A stretch of DNA of 44,388 nucleotides from Bryobacterales bacterium (lineage in GTDB: Bacteria; Acidobacteriota; Terriglobia; Bryobacterales; Bryobacteraceae), in NCBI GenBank assembly GCA_026129915.1, contig JAHCHD010000024.1, forward strand, positions 1-44,388, written 5' to 3'. Every line of letters begins with the position of its first letter. Positions within the stretch are counted from its first letter, which is position 1. The position numbers and the translations under genes are program-made. A model generated the notes under the pieces. The model made no database searches. It saw only the letters and a list, made by a program, of their open reading frames with translations, and was not told where the DNA came from. This document shows, in pieces, positions 33,792 to 41,487 of the stretch.

Positions 33792-33821
33792 TTGGCGCAT
33801 CCGGCGCATTCTGGCGATAAT
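33792..33821 (+). promoter_or_regulatory. Putative promoter for grpE-dnaJ
   Basis: TTGGCG (33792-33797) and GATAAT (33816-33821) are 18 bases apart. Transcription would begin near 33828, leaving a leader of about 90 bases before the chosen grpE start. No CIRCE-type dyad (TTAGCACTC with its mirror) is present, so HrcA control is not supported here. Confidence 0.4.
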
Positions 33822-33916
33822 AAGGAGTGAAGACTCCACAGCAGCCGTGGTTCTCGCGGCTTCGGAAGGGCCGCGGCAGCCCGGCCATCCTCAACTGGTT
33901 GAATCACAAAAGCGAT

Positions 33917-34474
33917 ATGAGTGAACTTAACGATACAAGCATCCTCGCGGACGAAGATACTCTGAATGGCGAGGAATCCTCACCGGATTCCGGCGTCGGC
34001 TCGGGAAGCTCCTCTGCTGGTGACCACGTCGACAGGCTTGAACGCGAAAATATGGAACTGAAGGACCAGTTCCTCCGGCTCCGCGCCGAGTTCGAGAATT
34101 TCCGGCGTCGCGTTGCCAAGGAGAAAGAAGACATTCAGGATTATGCTAGCGTTGAGGCCGTCCGGCCATTATTGGCGATCGTGGATGATTTTGAGCGCGC
34201 CCTCAACGTGGAATGTGCTGATGCCGGCTACGCCAAGGGCATGGAACTCATCTACCAGCGCATGGGGGATGCGCTTCGCAAACTTGGCGTGGAGCCGCTC
34301 GAAGTGGCGGGTAAGCCATTTGACCCGAACCTGCATCACGCCATCGACATGGTGAAGACCAGCGACGCGCCCGATAATACGGTGCTCGACGTCTTCCAGC
34401 AAGGCTACACGTTCAAGGGCAGGCTCATCCGGCCAGCCGTCGTGAAGGTGTCCGTCGCGTCCGATGAGGAATAG
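33917..34474 (+). CDS. grpE: Nucleotide exchange factor GrpE
   Basis: 185 residues. GrpE releases ADP from DnaK so that the chaperone can cycle. After an acidic N-terminal tail comes a long coiled coil (DRLERENMELKDQFLRLRAE followed by FENFRRRVAKEKED), the family signature region VRPLLAIVDDFERAL, and a C-terminal beta wing with PFDPNLHHAIDMV and YTFKGRLIRPAVVKV. The ATG at 33917 (MSELND) was chosen; GTG 33827 would add 30 residues that resemble nothing in the family and would lie at the predicted transcription start. It is followed 63 bases later by dnaJ. dnaK is not next to it, so it must lie elsewhere. Confidence 0.94.
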   Translation: MSELNDTSILADEDTLNGEESSPDSGVGSGSSSAGDHVDRLERENMELKDQFLRLRAEFENFRRRVAKEKEDIQDYASVEAVRPLLAIVDDFERALNVECADAGYAKGMELIYQRMGDALRKLGVEPLEVAGKPFDPNLHHAIDMVKTSDAPDNTVLDVFQQGYTFKGRLIRPAVVKVSVASDEE

Positions 34475-34537
34475 CGGCATTCTCACGACCCCTACCCCAT
34501 AAAGCACGGCAGAAAGGTTGCCCATCAGGAAGGTATC

Positions 34538-35662
34538 ATGGTGACGAACCGCGACTATTACGAGATCCTCGGCGTGGCCAAAGGCGCCAGTGATCAGGAA
34601 TTGAAGTCCGCTTACCGGAAGCTGGCGATGCAATTCCACCCCGATCGCAACCCGGGCGATGCCAGCGCCGAGGAGAAGTTCAAGGAAGCCGCCGAAGCTT
34701 ATAGTGTCCTGAGCGATCCTCAGAAGCGCGCTGCGTACGACCGTTACGGCCATGCGGGGGTGCAGAGCGCTGCGGGTGGCGGCGCGGCTTACGACCCCAC
34801 TATTTTCGCCGACTTCAGCGACATCTTTGGCGATTTCTTCGGCTTCGGCGACCTCTTCGGTGGCGGCGGCCGTCGGCGCAACCGTCCCGTGCGCGGAGAA
34901 GACCTGCGCTTCGATCTGGAGATTGAATTTGAAGAAGCCGTCTTCGGTACGGCTGTGGAAATCCAGGTTCCCCGCCACGAAACCTGCGACACCTGCAACG
35001 GCACTGGCGCTGCGTCCACCAATGGCATCACCGCTTGCCAGGTCTGCCGCGGCACCGGCACGCAGACCATGCAGCAGGGCTTCATCACTATGCGGCGGAC
35101 CTGCGGCAATTGCGGTGGCACCGGCCAGATTCTGCGCGACCCCTGCAAGAGCTGCAACGGTCGCCGCTTCGTTCGTAAGGAACGCAAGCTAAAGGTGAAC
35201 ATCCCCGCCGGCGTGGACGACGATACCCGTCTCCGCCTGCAAGGCGAGGGCGAGGCGGGCGCCAACGGCGGCCCCGCGGGCGACCTCTACGTGGTGCTTC
35301 GCGTAAAAGACCACAAGCTGTTCCATCGGGAAGGGCAGGACCTCCGCGTTCGCGTGCAGGTGAATGTGGCGCAGGCTGTGCTCGGTGATGAGATCCGTAT
35401 CCCCACTCTCGAAGGGGAGGAGCCGCTGAAGGTGCCCGAGGGCACCCAGCCCGGAATGCAGTTTCGCATTCGCAGCAAGGGCGTTCCCTTTGTCAACGGA
35501 TCCGGTCGCGGCGACCTTTACGTGCACTTGGATGTGGTAATCCCAGAGAAGCTCAGCAAAGACCAGCGCAAGCTCTTCGAGCAACTGCGCGAGGTGCTTC
35601 CGGCCGCCGATGCGCCCAAAGAGAAGGGAATCTTCGAGAAGGTGAAGGACTACTTCGTGTAG
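34538..35662 (+). CDS. dnaJ: Chaperone protein DnaJ
   Basis: 374 residues, full-length type I DnaJ. The J domain (5-70) has the HPD motif at 34-36, needed to stimulate DnaK ATPase. A Gly/Phe-rich linker follows ([15 protein letters not shown]). The zinc domain has four Cys pairs: CDTCNGTG (150), CQVCRGTG (167), CGNCGGTG (189) and CKSCNGRR (203); the fourth keeps its two Cys but replaces the last Gly with Arg. C-terminal peptide-binding domains complete the protein, ending KVKDYFV. ATG 34538 has AGGAAGG four bases upstream. It follows grpE and probably shares its transcript. Its last 13 bases overlap the end of carB on the other strand. Confidence 0.97.
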   Translation: MVTNRDYYEILGVAKGASDQELKSAYRKLAMQFHPDRNPGDASAEEKFKEAAEAYSVLSDPQKRAAYDRYGHAGVQSAAGGGAAYDPTIFADFSDIFGDFFGFGDLFGGGGRRRNRPVRGEDLRFDLEIEFEEAVFGTAVEIQVPRHETCDTCNGTGAASTNGITACQVCRGTGTQTMQQGFITMRRTCGNCGGTGQILRDPCKSCNGRRFVRKERKLKVNIPAGVDDDTRLRLQGEGEAGANGGPAGDLYVVLRVKDHKLFHREGQDLRVRVQVNVAQAVLGDEIRIPTLEGEEPLKVPEGTQPGMQFRIRSKGVPFVNGSGRGDLYVHLDVVIPEKLSKDQRKLFEQLREVLPAADAPKEKGIFEKVKDYFV

Positions 35663-38600
35663 TCACTGAGTGCAGCTCCTGCATGGATCTCCTGCAGGCT
35701 CCACACCCGGATGGGGTCACGGTGCGCGCTCGCCACTGCCTCAGCGCAAGCCATCGCCCCGCTGATCGTGGTGATGCATGGAATCCGGTTCAAGAGCGCC
35801 GTGCGCCGGATCTGCCGCTCATCAATAAACGTCGTTGCACCCGTGGCGGTGTAGATCACCAATTGCGCCCTGCCGGCCTTCATGAAATCCACTGCGTTTG
35901 GCCGCCCCTCGTTCACCTTGAAGATGGTGGCGCATTCCAAGCCCGCCGCCTTCATCGCGTTCGCGGTGCCGCGTGTCGCCACCAGCCTAAAGCCGTGCTG
36001 GCTTAGTTTCCGCGCTACCTCCACGGCCTTGGGCTTGTGCTTGTCACCCACGGAGATAAACACGGTTCCGCTCTCGGGAATTGGAGTTCCCGCGCTGCGT
36101 TGCGCCTTGGCGAAGGCCTCGCCGAAATTCTCCCCTACGCCCATCACTTCGCCAGTGGACCGCATTTCGGGTCCCAACGCCGGGTCAACGCCCGGGAACT
36201 TGTTGAAGGGGAATACCGGCGATTTCACGAAGTACTGCGGCACCGGCAACACCCCGTTCTCCGGAGCGCCGGTAAGCGACGCGAAATCCTTCAGTTTCTT
36301 GCCAAGCATCAACCCCACCGCTACTTTGGCAAGCGGCACCCCGGTGGCCTTGCTCACATAAGGGACCGTACGCGATGCCCGCGGATTCACTTCAATCACA
36401 TACACGGTGCCGTTTTCCACGGCGAACTGCAGGTTCATCAGTCCGATGACGTTCAGGGCACGGGCGAGTCTGCGTGTGTATTCAATGATCGTATTCTTGG
36501 TTTCCTCACTCAGCGAAAAGGCCGGCAGTACACAGGAGCTATCGCCTGAGTGCACGCCCGCTTCCTCAATGTGCTCCATGATACCCGCGATCAGCACTTC
36601 TTCGCCGTCGCAGAGCGCGTCCACATCCACTTCCACCGCGTCCTGCAGGAAACGGTCAATCAGCACGGGGCGTTCCTGCGAGAAAACCACAGCCTCCCGC
36701 ATGTAGCGCCGGACGGTGTCCTCGTCATAGGCAATCACCATCGCGCGCCCGCCCAGCACGTAGCTCGGCCTTACAAGCACCGGGAAGCCCAGGTTGCTGG
36801 CGATATCGATGGCCCCCTCCACACTGGTGGCTGACCCGTTTGGCGGACTCGGAATCCCCAGTTCGTCAATCAGCTTGCCGAAGCGTTTCCGGTCCTCGGC
36901 GATGTCAATGTTGTCAGGGTCCGTCCCGATAATCGGTACCCCGGCGCGCTTCAACGGCAGCGCGAGGGTAAGCGGGGTCTGCCCCCCAAACTGTACAATC
37001 ACGCCGTCCGGTTTCTCGGTATCGCAGATGTTCAGCACTTCTTCGAGCGTCAGAGGCTCAAAGTACAGGCGGTCGCTGGTGTCGTAATCCGTCGAAACCG
37101 TCTCTGGATTGCAGTTCACCATTATCGACTCATGGTCGAACTCCTGGAGAGCGAAAGACGCATGGCAGCAGCAGTAATCGAACTCAATCCCCTGGCCAAT
37201 GCGGTTGGGCCCGCTGCCCAGAATCATTACCTTTGGCCGGTCAGTCGGTTCCGCCTCGCACTCGCTTTCGTAGCTCGAATACAGGTACGGTGTGAAGCTC
37301 TCAAACTCGGCCGCGCAGGTATCCACGCGATTGAACACGGCGCCCACGCCAGCTTCCTTGCGCTTGGTCCGCACGTCCAACTCGTTGGTGCCCCATGCGC
37401 TGGCGAGCTGCGCATCGGAAAAGCCCATTCGCTTAGCCTTCCGCAACAGTGCGGTGTCAGCCTGCCAGCTCGCGTGCGCTTCGCGCAGCAGCGGCACTTC
37501 ATTTACGACGTCGGCCATCTGCTTCAGGAACCACGGGTCGATCTTGGTCATCTCGTGGATCTCTTCCACCGAGTAGCCCTTCTCCAGTGCGAATCGCAGG
37601 TAGCTCAGCCGGTCGGGCGTAGGCGTGATGAGTTTCTGCGCGATCAGCGACTCGTCGAAGACATCCTCAGACTTGGCGCTCTTGCCTGTTTCCAGACTCC
37701 GGATACCTTTCGAGAGCGCCTGCTTGAACGTGCGACCGATTGACATTACCTCGCCCACACTCTTCATCTGGGTGCCGAGGGTGGAGTCGCTGCCGGGGAA
37801 CTTCTCGAACTGCCAGCGAGGGATCTTCACTACCACGTAATCAAGCGTCGGTTCAAAGCATGCAGGGGTCTTCAGTGTAATGTCGTTGGCAATCTCGTCC
37901 AGCCGGTAGCCCACCGCCAGCTTCGCGGCGATCTTCGCAATCGGGAAGCCGGTCGCCTTCGACGCCAGGGCCGAGCTGCGTGAGACGCGCGGGTTCATCT
38001 CGATCACCACCATCCGCCCGTCCTCGGGGTTGATGGCGAACTGCACGTTCGATCCCCCGGTATCCACCCCAATCTCACGCAGGCAGGCCAGCGCGCCATC
38101 ACGCATCATCTGGTACTCGCGGTCTGTCAGCGTCTGCGCCGGCGCTACGGTGATGGAATCGCCCGTATGCACGCCCATCGGGTCGAAGTTTTCAATGGAG
38201 CAGACGATGATCGCGTTATCCGCCAGGTCGCGCATCACCTCTAGCTCGTACTCTTTCCACCCCAATGCGCTCTCTTCCATCAGGGTTTCATGCACCGGTG
38301 AGAGGTCAAGCCCGCGCTCCAGGATCTCGATGAGTTCCTCGCGGTTGTAAGCGATGCCGCCGCCCGTTCCGCCCAGGGTAAAGCTCGGGCGGAGAATCGC
38401 TGGGTAGCCGATCCTGTCGATGAAGTCGAGGCCTTCCTCCACGCTCCTCACCAGGCGCGAAAGCGGCGTGGCTAGGCCGATCTTGTTCATCGCATCCTTG
38501 AAGAGCAGCCGGTCTTCGGCTTTCTTGATGGCCTCAATCTTGGCGCCAATCAACTCTACGCCATACTTATCCAGAACGCCGGCCTCAGCGAGAGCAACTG

Positions 38601-38895
38601 ACAGATTCAAGCCCGTCTGGCCACCCACCGTCGAGAGCAGCGCGTCCGGACGCTCCCGCCGGATCACCTCTTCAAGGAAGGGAACGGTTAGCGGCTCCAC
38701 ATAGGTGCGGTCCGCGAGGTCAGGGTCCGTCATGATGGTGGCCGGGTTGGAGTTCACCAGCACCACCTCATAGCCCTCTGCCTTGAGTGCTTTGCAGGCT
38801 TGGGTTCCGGAATAGTCAAACTCGCAGGCTTGCCCGATGACGATGGGTCCGGAGCCGATGATCAGAATGCGGTGGAGGTCGTTGCGGCGTGGCAT
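35650..38895 (-). CDS. carB: Carbamoyl-phosphate synthase large subunit
   Basis: 1,081 residues, the usual length. The enzyme makes carbamoyl phosphate from bicarbonate, ammonia and two ATP for pyrimidines and arginine. The N-terminal half begins [20 protein letters not shown] and has [15 protein letters not shown] and the ATP-grasp segment [16 protein letters not shown]; the second half repeats it ([49 protein letters not shown]), as expected from the internal duplication. An MGS-type allosteric domain ends the chain ([20 protein letters not shown]). The ATG at 38895 follows the carA stop by one base, so the two are translated together. The 3' end overlaps the convergent dnaJ by 13 bases. 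Confidence 0.98.
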   Translation of the reverse strand: MPRRNDLHRILIIGSGPIVIGQACEFDYSGTQACKALKAEGYEVVLVNSNPATIMTDPDLADRTYVEPLTVPFLEEVIRRERPDALLSTVGGQTGLNLSVALAEAGVLDKYGVELIGAKIEAIKKAEDRLLFKDAMNKIGLATPLSRLVRSVEEGLDFIDRIGYPAILRPSFTLGGTGGGIAYNREELIEILERGLDLSPVHETLMEESALGWKEYELEVMRDLADNAIIVCSIENFDPMGVHTGDSITVAPAQTLTDREYQMMRDGALACLREIGVDTGGSNVQFAINPEDGRMVVIEMNPRVSRSSALASKATGFPIAKIAAKLAVGYRLDEIANDITLKTPACFEPTLDYVVVKIPRWQFEKFPGSDSTLGTQMKSVGEVMSIGRTFKQALSKGIRSLETGKSAKSEDVFDESLIAQKLITPTPDRLSYLRFALEKGYSVEEIHEMTKIDPWFLKQMADVVNEVPLLREAHASWQADTALLRKAKRMGFSDAQLASAWGTNELDVRTKRKEAGVGAVFNRVDTCAAEFESFTPYLYSSYESECEAEPTDRPKVMILGSGPNRIGQGIEFDYCCCHASFALQEFDHESIMVNCNPETVSTDYDTSDRLYFEPLTLEEVLNICDTEKPDGVIVQFGGQTPLTLALPLKRAGVPIIGTDPDNIDIAEDRKRFGKLIDELGIPSPPNGSATSVEGAIDIASNLGFPVLVRPSYVLGGRAMVIAYDEDTVRRYMREAVVFSQERPVLIDRFLQDAVEVDVDALCDGEEVLIAGIMEHIEEAGVHSGDSSCVLPAFSLSEETKNTIIEYTRRLARALNVIGLMNLQFAVENGTVYVIEVNPRASRTVPYVSKATGVPLAKVAVGLMLGKKLKDFASLTGAPENGVLPVPQYFVKSPVFPFNKFPGVDPALGPEMRSTGEVMGVGENFGEAFAKAQRSAGTPIPESGTVFISVGDKHKPKAVEVARKLSQHGFRLVATRGTANAMKAAGLECATIFKVNEGRPNAVDFMKAGRAQLVIYTATGATTFIDERQIRRTALLNRIPCITTISGAMACAEAVASAHRDPIRVWSLQEIHAGAALSDYTK

Positions 38896-38896
38896 C

Positions 38897-40042
38897 TTAG
38901 CTAAGTTTTCGGGAAACGGGGTTTTCGTCCATCAGTCGGGCGAAGTCAGCAAACAGGTACAGGGAATCGTTCGGGCCCGGTGAGGCCTCCGGATGATACT
39001 GCACGCAGAACAGAGGATAGTTTCGGTGGCGGAAGCCTTCGAGAGTCTGGTCGTTTAGATTCACGTGCGTCAGCTCAATTTCGCTTGCGCTCAGTGAATC
39101 GGGATCTACCGCAAATCCATGGTTTTGCGCGGTAATCTCCACCTTGTTTGTTAGCTTGTTCAGCACCGGGTGATTGCCGCCTCGATGGCCAAATTTCAGC
39201 TTAAAGGTCTTTCCGCCCAAGGCCCTGCCTAGCACCTGATGGCCCAGGCAAATTCCGAAAATCGGCGCCTTGCCCAGCAGCTTACGCAGCTCCAACGCTT
39301 GCGCCTCCAGTGGCTCGGGATCCCCGGGACCGTTGGAGACGAAAATACCGTCAGGGTTCAGAGCCAGAACCTCGTCGGCGGAGGTTGCTGCAGGTACCAC
39401 GGTCACTCGCGCGCCATTCTGTCTTAAGCGACGTAGAATGTTGCGTTTAATCCCTAAATCATAAGCCACTACATGATGTTTGGCGGGAGGCACTTCATCT
39501 AGCAATTCACTGGGGCTTGAACGGGGCATCCCTTCGTCCCAGGTGTAGCTCGACGTGGCGCTTACGCCCGTGGCCAGGTCCAGCCCCGCCATTGAGGGCG
39601 CATTCCGTGCCTTATCCAACAGCGCCTCGGCGCTTTGCGGAACGGTGGAAAGTGCACCGCGCATCACGCCCCGGGTCCGAAGGTGGCGCACCAGCGTCCG
39701 GGTATCCATGTCGGAGCCAATGGGGATTCCGTGGTCAGCTAGATAGGCATCTGCCGCCTGTTCACTGCGCCAGTTGCTGGCCACCGGCGAGAAGTCGCGC
39801 ACGATCAAACCTTCGATGTGCGGCCGGCCTGCCTGAGGATCGGTGGAATTCGCACCGTAATTGCCAATCTGGGGGTTCGTAAGAACGATGATCTGTCCAG
39901 CGTAGGAAGGGTCAGAAAAGATTTCCTGGTAGCCGGTGATGGATGTGTTAAAAACCACTTCCCCTACCCGCTCCGTCTGCGCGCCAAATGCCTGGCCTTC
40001 AAAAATGCGGCCATCTTCCAGAGCGAGTATTGCTTTGTTCAA
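38897..40042 (-). CDS. carA: Carbamoyl-phosphate synthase small subunit
   Basis: 381 residues from a TTG start at 40042, which has GGAGG nine bases upstream and gives the normal N-terminus [20 protein letters not shown]; the longer ORF to 40105 adds an Arg-rich stretch unlike the family. The N-terminal domain (to about 185) contacts CarB. The class I glutaminase domain has the nucleophile Cys265 in GICLGHQ and His350/Glu352 in [10 protein letters not shown], which release ammonia from glutamine and channel it to CarB. The TTG start is weak and could keep the subunit level in step with carB, which starts one base after the stop. The leader upstream contains a 7-bp GC-rich hairpin at 40091-40109. 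Confidence 0.97.
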   Translation of the reverse strand: MNKAILALEDGRIFEGQAFGAQTERVGEVVFNTSITGYQEIFSDPSYAGQIIVLTNPQIGNYGANSTDPQAGRPHIEGLIVRDFSPVASNWRSEQAADAYLADHGIPIGSDMDTRTLVRHLRTRGVMRGALSTVPQSAEALLDKARNAPSMAGLDLATGVSATSSYTWDEGMPRSSPSELLDEVPPAKHHVVAYDLGIKRNILRRLRQNGARVTVVPAATSADEVLALNPDGIFVSNGPGDPEPLEAQALELRKLLGKAPIFGICLGHQVLGRALGGKTFKLKFGHRGGNHPVLNKLTNKVEITAQNHGFAVDPDSLSASEIELTHVNLNDQTLEGFRHRNYPLFCVQYHPEASPGPNDSLYLFADFARLMDENPVSRKLS

Positions 40043-40277
40043 CCCTTGTTGCCTCCCGCGTGCGGTGCGTATTCCCCGCTCACGGTGGCAGCGGGTGACG
40101 CGCACCCGCGCATCTTTACAATTTCAACACGAGGGCGGGGAGGAGGGCAACCATCGGGTGATTAATTATGCGCTTGGCTGATTAGACTTTCTATCACCCG
40201 GCAAAGTGCAAGTGCTACCCGATCTAGGGCGACAGGCTTCTGAGGTATGCGCATTCCCTTACGATCAGGGTATAGGC
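40043..40277 (-). promoter_or_regulatory. carA upstream region with two inverted repeats
   Basis: Upstream of carA are a compact hairpin at 40091-40109 (GCGGGTG / CACCCGC, five-base loop) and an 8-bp inverted repeat whose arms CGGGTGAT and ATCACCCG lie at 40155-40162 and 40193-40200. The AT-rich stretch between those arms (ATTAATTATG) is the best place for a -10 box. The arms share the CGGGTG core with the hairpin, so alternative pairing is possible, but no terminator-like T-run is seen. Confidence 0.35.
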
Positions 40278-40473
40278 GCGATTCCAGTGTTGTTTGCTCC
40301 GGAAGAATACCTGTCGACTTCCTTCCCCGACGGCGACCAGGAGTACGTCGACGGCCAGTTGGTGGAGAGGACGAAGGGTGAGAAAGATCACAGCACCGCG
40401 CAACGGCGCACTCCGGCTGCCTGAAGCGTCGCTCGAAATGCCGCTCGACGCAATCCTGCCAACACGCAAATAG
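40278..40473 (+). pseudogene. Remnant of a Uma2-family endonuclease gene with internal deletion
   Basis: From 40278 the plus strand reads AIPVLFAPEEYLSTSFPDGD, then QEYVDGQLVERTKGEKDHS, the characteristic start of Uma2 (DUF820) proteins, which belong to the PD-(D/E)XK nuclease fold. The reading frame stops at 40424. Another frame then gives LRLPEASLEMPLDAIL and a stop at 40473, which fits the end of the same family. The middle of about 100 residues, including the catalytic acidic residues, is missing, so a deletion with a frame change has joined the two ends. No intact start codon or ribosome site was seen. The gene is dead. The rest of the gap, to 40590, holds nothing recognisable. Confidence 0.7.
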
Positions 40474-40590
40474 CGCTTCAGCGCTGCCCATCAGTCAGGT
40501 TTACAGCCATTCCGCTCCGTTCCCCATCGCACTGGCCAAGCCAACGGCTTAAAGCTTCTATCCAGATCCAAACTCCACGAACATCCGAAT

Positions 40591-41472
40591 CTAGGGTTTC
40601 GCCGCGGCGTCCGCCAGCGCCGGGTTCAGCGGCGCTGCTAGCAGAAAGCGCAGTAGCACTTCCTTCTGGCCGCGATCCTTGAAGGAGTGATCCAGGTCAA
40701 TCTCAAAAAGTTCGGTGTTGGCCGCACCGTGAGCATGCAACTGCAACCGCTCCACCAAGCCTTCCAGCTTGAAGTCTCCGTAAACCCGATCCTCCACCTC
40801 AACCTTAACCACCTGCTCGAAGTATTCGTAGCCCTTGTGGGTATCGGGGTGGAATTCCCTAGTTACTTCCTGTCCACGACTGGTGAGGAAGACCCGGCTG
40901 CCGGAAGCCGTGGGGAAAAGGTAGTAGAGTCCGTTGAACACCGCGTTCAGCCGGTTTGACCCATCCACAAAGAACGAGGCCTCGAAGTACACTGGCAGGT
41001 CAGGACCGCCGGGACTGAGTTCCCGATAGCTTCCGCCCTCAAAGCGCACCCGCAGATACTTGTCCAGGGCATCCACCTGGACGCGCTCTGTTCGGCCGGC
41101 GTCGTGGTTGGGCGAGAACACTGATACTGTATTTCCGTACAGTGGGCCTTCGCAACGCGTCTCACCCACCACCAGCGTGATACCTTCGTAGTGCTTGTCG
41201 TCCTCAGGTCCATCGGCATCAATTTCGAAGGCCAGCGATGGATATCCCGCATGCGTCACTCGCAAGCTCTGTGCCTCAGTGTCCAATGCCACCCGCCAGG
41301 GGCTCTGGAGCGTTCTCCCCACGGTAATCCGAACGTCTGGCAACGCGATGGGCGGTTCCGCATACGGCCCCTGTGCCCAGCCGGCTACCACTCCAACCAG
41401 AGTGAGCGCGGCAAATATGAAGCGGAGCCCGGCGCTGCTAAATAGCAGTTCCGGGCGCGTATTGATGGCCAT
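40591..41472 (-). CDS. Exported beta-rich protein of unknown function
   Basis: 293 residues. ATG 41472 has GGAAG eight bases upstream and leads into a hydrophobic stretch (LRFIFAALTLVGVVAGWAQG) that looks like a signal peptide; ATG 41487, directly after the preceding stop, is the alternative. The mature part is rich in beta strands, with WRVALDTEAQSLRVTHAGYP, YEGITLVVGETRCEGPLYGN and FVDGSNRLNAVFNGLYYLFP. I do not recognise the family and no catalytic motif stands out. It follows the TonB receptor with almost no gap, so it is probably made with it and could be a periplasmic or outer-membrane partner that binds the same ligand. Confidence 0.65.
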   Translation of the reverse strand: MAINTRPELLFSSAGLRFIFAALTLVGVVAGWAQGPYAEPPIALPDVRITVGRTLQSPWRVALDTEAQSLRVTHAGYPSLAFEIDADGPEDDKHYEGITLVVGETRCEGPLYGNTVSVFSPNHDAGRTERVQVDALDKYLRVRFEGGSYRELSPGGPDLPVYFEASFFVDGSNRLNAVFNGLYYLFPTASGSRVFLTSRGQEVTREFHPDTHKGYEYFEQVVKVEVEDRVYGDFKLEGLVERLQLHAHGAANTELFEIDLDHSFKDRGQKEVLLRFLLAAPLNPALADAAAKP

Positions 41473-41487
41473 ACTGGGTTCTTCCAT

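Noticed and set aside
33660..33916. CIRCE heat-shock operator or tRNA before grpE
   Set aside because: No TTAGCACTC dyad and no tRNA-like T-loop or cloverleaf was found in the gap.
33827..33916. GTG start for grpE at 33827
   Set aside because: The extra 30 residues are not GrpE-like and the GTG lies at the predicted transcription start with the AAGGA directly touching it.
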